Assembly (NCBI GenBank): GCA_003241785.1
Contig: QFPW01000047.1
Location: forward strand, 1-9,282
Direction of reading: 5' to 3'
DNA from: Rhodovulum sulfidophilum
GTDB taxonomy: Bacteria; Pseudomonadota; Alphaproteobacteria; Rhodobacterales; Rhodobacteraceae
DNA length: 9,282 bases
Each line of letters starts with the position of its first letter. Within the stretch, counting starts at the first letter, position 1. A model generated the notes under the pieces. The model ran no database searches, was not told where the DNA came from, and saw only the letters and a program-made list of their open reading frames with translations. Both the position numbers and the translations under genes were made by a program. Of the stretch, positions 5,528 through 9,282 are shown piece by piece.

Positions 5528-6427
5528 ATGATCACCCTCCGCCAGCTCGAGGCACTCCTCTGGGTCGTGCAACTCGGAACCTTCGAACGCGCCGCGACCC
5601 GCCTCAACACAACACAATCCGCGATCTCGAAACGGATCCAAGAACTCGAAACCTCGACAGGGCTCGCGCTCTTCGACCGCTCGCAGCGCGGCGCGCGGCT
5701 GACCGAGCAGGGTGAGCGCCTACTCGACCTCGCCCGCGAGATGCTGGCCCTTCAGGACGGGATCATGGCGCTCAAGTCCGGGGGCGGGCAGACCGCCCGG
5801 CGCCTCCGCCTCGGTGTCACCGATCTGACAGCGCTGACATGGCTACCGCGCCTAGTCACGCTGCTGCGTCAGGTGCATCCGCTCGTCACCATCGAGCCCG
5901 AGGTCGACATGAGCCGCGCGCTTTACGAACGGCTGATGGAGGGTTCGATCGACCTCGTCGTCATACCCGAGGTGATGACCGATCCCGACATCGCCGCGGT
6001 CAGGCTCGCCGAGGTCGCGAATGTGTGGATGGCCCGGCCGGGCCTGATCTCGCCCGGGCGGACCCTGTCGCTGGCCGAACTCGCCGAGCATCCAATCCTG
6101 ACCCAGGGGTCGCGCTCTGGCTCCGGCCTCTTTTTCACGAAATGGCTCAAATCCGAGGGCGTGGTCCTGCGGAAGACCCTGACCAGCGACAGCCTGACCG
6201 CGATCGTTGGGCTGACCGTCGCGGGCCTCGGCGTCGCCTACCTGCCCCGCCAGTGCTTTCGCCCGCTGATCGACGAGGGCAAGCTCGTGATCATCCCGGT
6301 CACGCCGGAGCTGCCGCCAGTGCCCTATGTCGCGATGTACCGGCAGGATCTGCCCTCCGCCTTCGTCTCTTCGGTGGCGGAGCTGGCGCGCGACGTCTGC
6401 GACTTCTCGCGTCAGCTCCAGGCGTGA
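5528..6427 (+). CDS. LysR-type transcriptional regulator, divergent from the aminotransferase
   Basis: The 299-residue cytoplasmic regulator has an N-terminal winged helix-turn-helix (about 1-60; GTFERAATRLNTTQSAISK with the usual LE and ALFDRS that follow) and a C-terminal effector domain of periplasmic-binding-protein type (about 90-295) with MEGSIDLVVIPEV and GLTVAGLGVAYLPRQ. I chose the ATG at 5528 over the one at 5519: AAGGA at 5514-5518 is nine bases from the former but directly abuts the latter, and MITLRQLEAL is the normal family start. It probably senses a metabolite of the neighbouring pathway and controls the aminotransferase promoter, and perhaps its own, through the dyads in the 114-nt intergenic region. 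The ligand cannot be inferred from sequence. The gene is convergent with the MFS gene, 70 nt away, with only a weak 4-bp CCCG/CGGG hairpin near 6438-6449 between them. Confidence 0.93.
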   Translation: MITLRQLEALLWVVQLGTFERAATRLNTTQSAISKRIQELETSTGLALFDRSQRGARLTEQGERLLDLAREMLALQDGIMALKSGGGQTARRLRLGVTDLTALTWLPRLVTLLRQVHPLVTIEPEVDMSRALYERLMEGSIDLVVIPEVMTDPDIAAVRLAEVANVWMARPGLISPGRTLSLAELAEHPILTQGSRSGSGLFFTKWLKSEGVVLRKTLTSDSLTAIVGLTVAGLGVAYLPRQCFRPLIDEGKLVIIPVTPELPPVPYVAMYRQDLPSAFVSSVAELARDVCDFSRQLQA

Positions 6428-6497
6428 GGCTCAGGCGCCCGACTTCGGGACCGTCTCCCGCGTCGGCTGGTCGAGGGCGACGCGGTTCGGGCGGCCC

Positions 6498-7790
6498 TCA
6501 GCGGGCTACCCGCGTCGTCGCGGAGAGGACGGCGCCGGTGGTGGCGAGCGCTACCCCGAGCGCGACCACCGCGCCCCAGCCGCCCGCCTGCCAGGCGAAG
6601 CCGCCGCCGAAGCCCACGACGCTCGCCCCCATGTAATAGAAGAAGAGATAAAGCGAGGTGGCGTGGCCGCGCGCGGTCGTCGCCAGGCGCCCGACCGCGC
6701 CGCTCGCCGCCGAATGGCCGACGAAGAAGCCGATCGTCATCAGCGCCACCCCGGCGACGATCGCCGCGAGCGAGCCGAGGAGCGTCAGGCCGAGCCCCGC
6801 GAGCGAGATCAGGAAGCCGCCGAGCAGCACCGGCCGCCGACCGAGCCGGTCCATGAGCCCGCCCGCGACCGGGGAGGCGATCATGCCGAAGCCGAAGACG
6901 AGGAAGAGCAGGCTGACCGCCGTGGGGCCGAAGCCGAAGGGCGCTTGCGCCAGCCGGAAGGTCGTGTAGTTGAACGGCGCGACGAAGATGCCGCTCAGCA
7001 GGAACCCGGTGGCGTAGAGCCTCAGGAGCGCGTCGTTCCGCAAATGCCCGCCCCAGGCGGCGAGGTGGAAGTGGAGGTCGAAGCCCGGCCGCCGCTCGAA
7101 GTTGCGCGACCGGGGCAGCAGCGCGAAGAAACTGAGCGCCGAGAAGAGGCAGGCGGTGCCGAGCGCGCCGAGCGCGATCCGCCAGGAGAGAAATTCGGTC
7201 AGCATGCCGATGCCCACCCGCCCGGCCATGGCGCCGAAGGCGGTGCCCGCGATGTAGAGCCCCATGGTCCGGCCGAGATCCTTCGGGTCGATCTCCTCGG
7301 CGAGCCAGGTCATCGCGACGGCCGGCACCCCGCCGAGCACCAGTCCTTCAAGCGCGCGCGCCGCGAGGAGCGTGCCCCAGCCGGGGGCGAGCGCCGCCGC
7401 GAGATTGAGGAGCGAAGCGAGACCCATCGAGGCGAACATGAGCCCGCGCCGCCCGAGTGCCTGCGAGGCGGCGCTCGCCAGCACGATGGCGACGGCGAGC
7501 AGGCCCGTGGTCAGCGATAGCGCGAGCGCGCTCTGGGCGGGGCTGACGCCGAAGCTCTCGGTGAAGGTATGGAGCAGCGGCTGCACGCAATAGATGAGCG
7601 AGAAGGAGGCGAAGCCGGCGAGAAACATCGCCGCGTTGGCCCGCCGATATTCGGCGGAGCCAAGGCAGATCCACCTGTCCGCGCGCGGCGCCCTAGCGAC
7701 CGTGGTCGCCAACGACGGGGCGAACCCGGGCAAAGGCCGCGGGAGCGGCAGCGAGAGGGACGGGCGAGGGCGCAGCGGAATGGTGGACAT
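6498..7790 (-). CDS. ynfM: YnfM-like major facilitator superfamily transporter
   Basis: The 430-residue inner-membrane protein has a Pro/Arg-rich N-terminal tail (1-50) and hydrophobic stretches consistent with 12 membrane helices from about 53 to 425. It resembles E. coli YnfM along its length as I recall that sequence: LIYCVQPLL (65-73), MTWLAEEIDP (160-169), MGLYIAG (176-182), the LPRSRNF central loop (225-231), FNYTTFRL (273-280), GFFVGHSAAS (354-363) and SLYLFFYYMGAS (379-390). Members are probable drug- or metabolite-efflux antiporters; the substrate is unknown. The second-half motif A is canonical (GGLMDRLGRRP, 310-320), but the first copy (SAASQALGRRG, 106-116) has Gln110 where Asp is expected. 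An AAGGAG lies 12 bases before the ATG, rather far, so the exact start is less certain. It is divergent from a LysR gene, as ynfM is from ynfL. Confidence 0.9.
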   Translation of the reverse strand: MSTIPLRPRPSLSLPLPRPLPGFAPSLATTVARAPRADRWICLGSAEYRRANAAMFLAGFASFSLIYCVQPLLHTFTESFGVSPAQSALALSLTTGLLAVAIVLASAASQALGRRGLMFASMGLASLLNLAAALAPGWGTLLAARALEGLVLGGVPAVAMTWLAEEIDPKDLGRTMGLYIAGTAFGAMAGRVGIGMLTEFLSWRIALGALGTACLFSALSFFALLPRSRNFERRPGFDLHFHLAAWGGHLRNDALLRLYATGFLLSGIFVAPFNYTTFRLAQAPFGFGPTAVSLLFLVFGFGMIASPVAGGLMDRLGRRPVLLGGFLISLAGLGLTLLGSLAAIVAGVALMTIGFFVGHSAASGAVGRLATTARGHATSLYLFFYYMGASVVGFGGGFAWQAGGWGAVVALGVALATTGAVLSATTRVAR

Positions 7791-7816
7791 GGCCTCATGG
7801 AACTCCTTCGGGCCGG

Positions 7817-7846
7817 ACTATACGCCATGCCTCCGCATTGATCTAA
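7817..7846 (-). promoter_or_regulatory. Candidate promoter of the YnfM-like gene
   Basis: On the minus strand TATAGT (7822-7817) matches five of six -10 bases, and TTAGAT (7846-7841) is a weak -35 at 18-base spacing. The transcript would start about 20 bases before the MFS start codon. The AT-rich core of the 95-nt divergent region coincides with this site. Confidence 0.35.
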
Positions 7847-7867
7847 TATATGGAGCCGACGATCACT

Positions 7868-7882
7868 ATCTGTTAGACAGAT
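7868..7882. promoter_or_regulatory. Perfect LysR-type operator-like dyad directly before the regulator start
   Basis: ATCTGT-TAG-ACAGAT is a perfect 6+3+6 inverted repeat and satisfies the T-N11-A rule (T7869, A7881). It ends three bases before the ATG of the LysR gene at 7886 and covers its ribosome-binding region. Binding of the regulator there would both repress its own gene and sit about 45 bp upstream of the MFS promoter candidate. Use by this regulator is inference. Confidence 0.55.
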
Positions 7883-7885
7883 GGC

Positions 7886-8785
7886 ATGGAGCTGCGTCAC
7901 ATCCGATATTTCCTCGCCGTCGCCGAGGAGGGCAATTTCACCCGGGCCGCCCAGCGGCTTGGCATCGGTCAGCCGCCGCTCTCGACCCAGATCCGCGATC
8001 TGGAGCGGGAGGTCGGCGCCGCCCTCTTCCACCGGGTGCCGCATGGGGCCGAGCTGACTGAGGCGGGGACGGCCTTCCTCGCCGAGGTGCGCGGCCTACC
8101 AAACCGGGCGCGCGGCGCGATTGAGGCGGCGCGGCGGGCGGCGCGCGGCGAAACCGGGACCCTCGCTCTCGGCTTCACCGGCACCGCCGCGCTGAACCCG
8201 GTCGTCTCCGCAAGCATCCGCGCCTTCCGGCGGAGCTTTCCCGAGGTGGTGATCCGGGTCGAGGAGGCGAGTTCGATCGAGCTCAACACGCGGTTGATCG
8301 AAAGGGGGATCGACGTCGCGATCCTTCGCCCGAGCCCCTCCGATCCTGGCGAAATGCGGGTTCATGAACTGCTGAGTGAGCCGCTGATCCTCGCCTTGCC
8401 CGCCGCGCATCCGGCGGCGGCCGAGGAAACGGTGGCGCTTGCCCGGCTCTGCCACGAACCGATGATCCTGACCCCGCGCTCGGTTGGCGTCGGCCTGCAC
8501 GACGCGGCGGTCTCTGCCTGCCACGCGGCTGGCTTCACGCCGGTTCTGGGACAGGCGGCGCCCTATATCGCCTCGATCCTGTCGCTGGTGGCCTCGGAAC
8601 TGGGCGTTTCGCTGGTGCCCAGTGGGCTGCGGGAGGTGCGTGTCGAAGGCGTCGCCTATCGAGACATCCGCCCTCCAGTTCCCCGCGTCAGCCTCGCGCT
8701 TGCTTACCGGAGCCGCAACCCGCCGCGCCTCGCCCTGAACCTCGCAGCGCTCGCTCGCGCAGTCGCACGTGGTAGGTCGCTATAG
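7886..8785 (+). CDS. LysR-type transcriptional regulator, divergent from the YnfM-like transporter
   Basis: The 299-residue regulator opens MELRHIRYFLAVAEEGNF, the standard start of the LysR DNA-binding domain; the recognition region is AAQRLGIGQPPLSTQIRDLE (21-40), followed by ALFHR and LTEAG. The effector domain (about 90-295) includes the first strand TLALGFTG (92-99), IERGIDVAILRP (near 138-149) and the late ELGVSLVPSGLREV segment. The QPPLSxQIRxLE type of helix belongs to the subgroup of BenM/CatM and YnfL-like regulators. The ribosome site before the ATG is weak (AGATGG) and lies within the operator-like dyad. It is divergent from the YnfM-like gene across 95 nt, the same arrangement as E. 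coli ynfL/ynfM, so control of that transporter is the likely role. The inducer is unknown. No clear terminator follows the TAG stop. Confidence 0.93.
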   Translation: MELRHIRYFLAVAEEGNFTRAAQRLGIGQPPLSTQIRDLEREVGAALFHRVPHGAELTEAGTAFLAEVRGLPNRARGAIEAARRAARGETGTLALGFTGTAALNPVVSASIRAFRRSFPEVVIRVEEASSIELNTRLIERGIDVAILRPSPSDPGEMRVHELLSEPLILALPAAHPAAAEETVALARLCHEPMILTPRSVGVGLHDAAVSACHAAGFTPVLGQAAPYIASILSLVASELGVSLVPSGLREVRVEGVAYRDIRPPVPRVSLALAYRSRNPPRLALNLAALARAVARGRSL

Positions 8786-9176
8786 GTCAGGCGTCTACGG
8801 CGTAAACGAGATCCGTCACCGTGCTGTCGCTGCACTAGGTGTTTAGTCCCAGCATACCCTGGTGTGCATTTGTCATCGCCAGAAAGGGATGCGCCGTCGG
8901 CCAGGTTCTTGACGGGAGCGCCAGGATGACGCGCGTCGTCCGAGCCGAACCACACCGATCGGAGGCTCCGTCCGCGGGACCCGCCCGGCGCTGCGGGCTC
9001 AACAAAAAAAGCGGTGAGAATGTGGCGATCGCGCTCCTCAGTGGAGCACGCGCCTCGGTCGGCCGTTGACAGCTCTCAGGTTTGCGCGTCGCCGTTCGAC
9101 TGTTGGGCCCTCTGCTCATACCGCCCGCAGACTTCGTGGGCGGCTCCGGATCGGGCGTGCCGGCGCCGCTTCGTTC
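8786..9176. other. 390-bp stretch without a supported gene; probable IS flank or degenerate repeat
   Basis: No frame here has both a ribosome site and a protein I recognise; the open frames on either strand read as low-quality Arg/Ser/Pro-rich translations. Visible structure includes the palindrome GACGCGCGTC (8928-8937), CGGAG-G-CTCCG (8960-8970), a hairpin GCTCC-TCAGT-GGAGC (9033-9047) inside a longer imperfect stem, a run of seven A's at 9004-9010 and the palindrome GCGATCGC (9025-9032). The sequence is less codon-like than the rest of the window. It may hold the end of the IS110-type element and the remains of a dispersed repeat, but I cannot place a boundary. Confidence 0.5.
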
Positions 9177-9237
9177 TCAGTGCGCTTTTACAGCCTCCTC
9201 GCAAAAGCCACGCTCGCCGGCCAGCACGGCCCAACAG
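9100..9237. repeat. 10-bp inverted repeat linking the transposase tail and its 3' flank
   Basis: CTGTTGGGCC at 9100-9109 is the exact reverse complement of GGCCCAACAG at 9228-9237. The right arm lies inside the transposase reading frame (codons for I-C-W-A), the left arm in the non-coding flank 67 nt past the stop. The pair is unlikely but not impossible by chance in GC-rich DNA. Confidence 0.5.
9121..9167 (-). other. Two adjacent stem-loops 3' of the transposase; possible IS-end RNA structure
   Basis: CCGCCC (9121-9126) pairs with GGGCGG (9138-9143) around an 11-base loop. Next to it, GGC-T-CCGG (9142-9149) pairs with CCGG-C-GCC (9160-9167) with one internal mismatch and a 10-base loop; the two stems compete for two bases. 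They begin 10 nt past the transposase stop in the direction of transcription. In the IS1111 group of IS110-family elements the guide RNA is encoded downstream of the transposase, so this is a candidate region, but a simple terminator-like structure is equally possible. Confidence 0.3.
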
Positions 9238-9282
9238 ATGCGGGCCAGCTTGTTCGCCAAGGCCACCACGACGACATTCTTG
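9177..9282 (-). CDS. IS110-family transposase, C-terminal 34 residues (cut by window edge)
   Basis: Reading leftward from the window edge, the frame gives KNVVVVALANKLARICWAVL followed by AGERGFCEEAVKAH and a TGA stop at 9179-9177. The VALANKxARIxWAxL segment is the conserved end of the Transposase_20 (IS116/IS110/IS902) domain, whose serine recombinase-like centre acts with the N-terminal DEDD domain to move the element as a circular intermediate directed by a guide RNA. Only the extreme C-terminus is inside the window, so activity, intactness and subgroup (IS110 or IS1111) cannot be judged. The short tail after the domain is normal for the family. It points towards the second LysR gene and marks the insertion of a mobile element to the right of the catabolic cluster. 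Confidence 0.82.
   Translation of the reverse strand, partial: KNVVVVALANKLARICWAVLAGERGFCEEAVKAH

Noticed and set aside
5519..5530. Upstream ATG as start of the first LysR gene
   Set aside because: The AAGGA is directly next to it, too close to serve as a ribosome site; the ATG nine bases on has proper spacing and gives the family-typical N-terminus.
6431..6505. Short minus-strand open frame ending in PTRETVPKSGA between LysR and MFS genes
   Set aside because: It is closed by a stop at 6506-6508 after about 24 codons with no start, and the MFS protein ends naturally, so neither a gene nor a frameshifted MFS tail is supported.
6327..7520. 397-codon plus-strand open frame
   Set aside because: Highly charged, repetitive Glu/Arg/Ala translation antisense to the MFS gene; explained by the codon bias of the real gene.
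9066..9094. Perfect TTGACA hexamer
   Set aside because: No -10-like sequence at 16-18 bases (TCGCCG), so not called as a promoter.
8835..9119. 94-codon minus-strand open frame before the transposase end
   Set aside because: No ribosome binding site, no recognised domain, and low-complexity composition; kept only as part of the unassigned flank.
1..9282. CRISPR arrays, tRNA or rRNA genes, defence systems, phage genes
   Set aside because: No regularly spaced repeats, no tRNA-like cloverleaf or rRNA segment, and no nuclease, toxin or phage domain seen in any supported frame.

Overview
The window looks like a piece of a GC-rich alphaproteobacterial chromosome (about two-thirds GC by eye, not computed). 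The grounds are the gene families, the strong G/C third-position bias, the AGGA/GGAG-type ribosome binding sites and the tight leftward operon. I cannot name the genus. All genes are catabolic, transport or regulatory, except an insertion-sequence end at the right edge.

Left region (1-5413, minus strand). Seven genes read leftward: a class I PLP aminotransferase (5413-4190), an RraA/HMG-aldolase-fold protein (4052-3387), a complete GltI-J-K-L type acidic amino-acid ABC importer (binding protein 3317-2469, permeases 2404-1709 and 1699-929, ATPase 932-207), and the first 32 codons of a probable Glu/Leu/Phe/Val dehydrogenase (97 to the left edge). The permease and ATPase genes are tightly coupled (stop codon inside the next Shine-Dalgarno, then an ATGA overlap). 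The other gaps (64-137 nt) hold stem-loops, C-rich transcript tracts or AT-rich promoter-like DNA, which suggests that levels are tuned along the operon.

Together the genes suggest one pathway: import an acidic or 4-substituted amino acid, transaminate it to a 2-oxo acid, cleave or decarboxylate that with the aldolase-fold enzyme (to pyruvate), and recycle the glutamate through the dehydrogenase. This is inference from gene families and order; the true substrate is unknown.

Middle (5414-6427). A LysR-type regulator is divergent from the aminotransferase across a 114-nt AT-rich region with overlapping promoter-like sequences and a strong dyad. It is the obvious candidate regulator of the leftward genes.

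Right-centre (6498-8785). A YnfM-like MFS transporter (minus) and a second LysR regulator (plus) are divergent, the same arrangement as ynfM/ynfL of Escherichia coli. A perfect T-N11-A operator-like dyad lies directly upstream of the regulator start.

Right edge (8786-9282). About 390 bp without a convincing gene are followed by the last 34 codons of an IS110-family transposase (minus, running off the window). Two adjacent stem-loops lie just 3' of the transposase stop, and a 10-bp inverted repeat links the transposase tail to this flank. The region may be the IS end, possibly with its guide (bridge/seek) RNA, but the element boundary is not visible.
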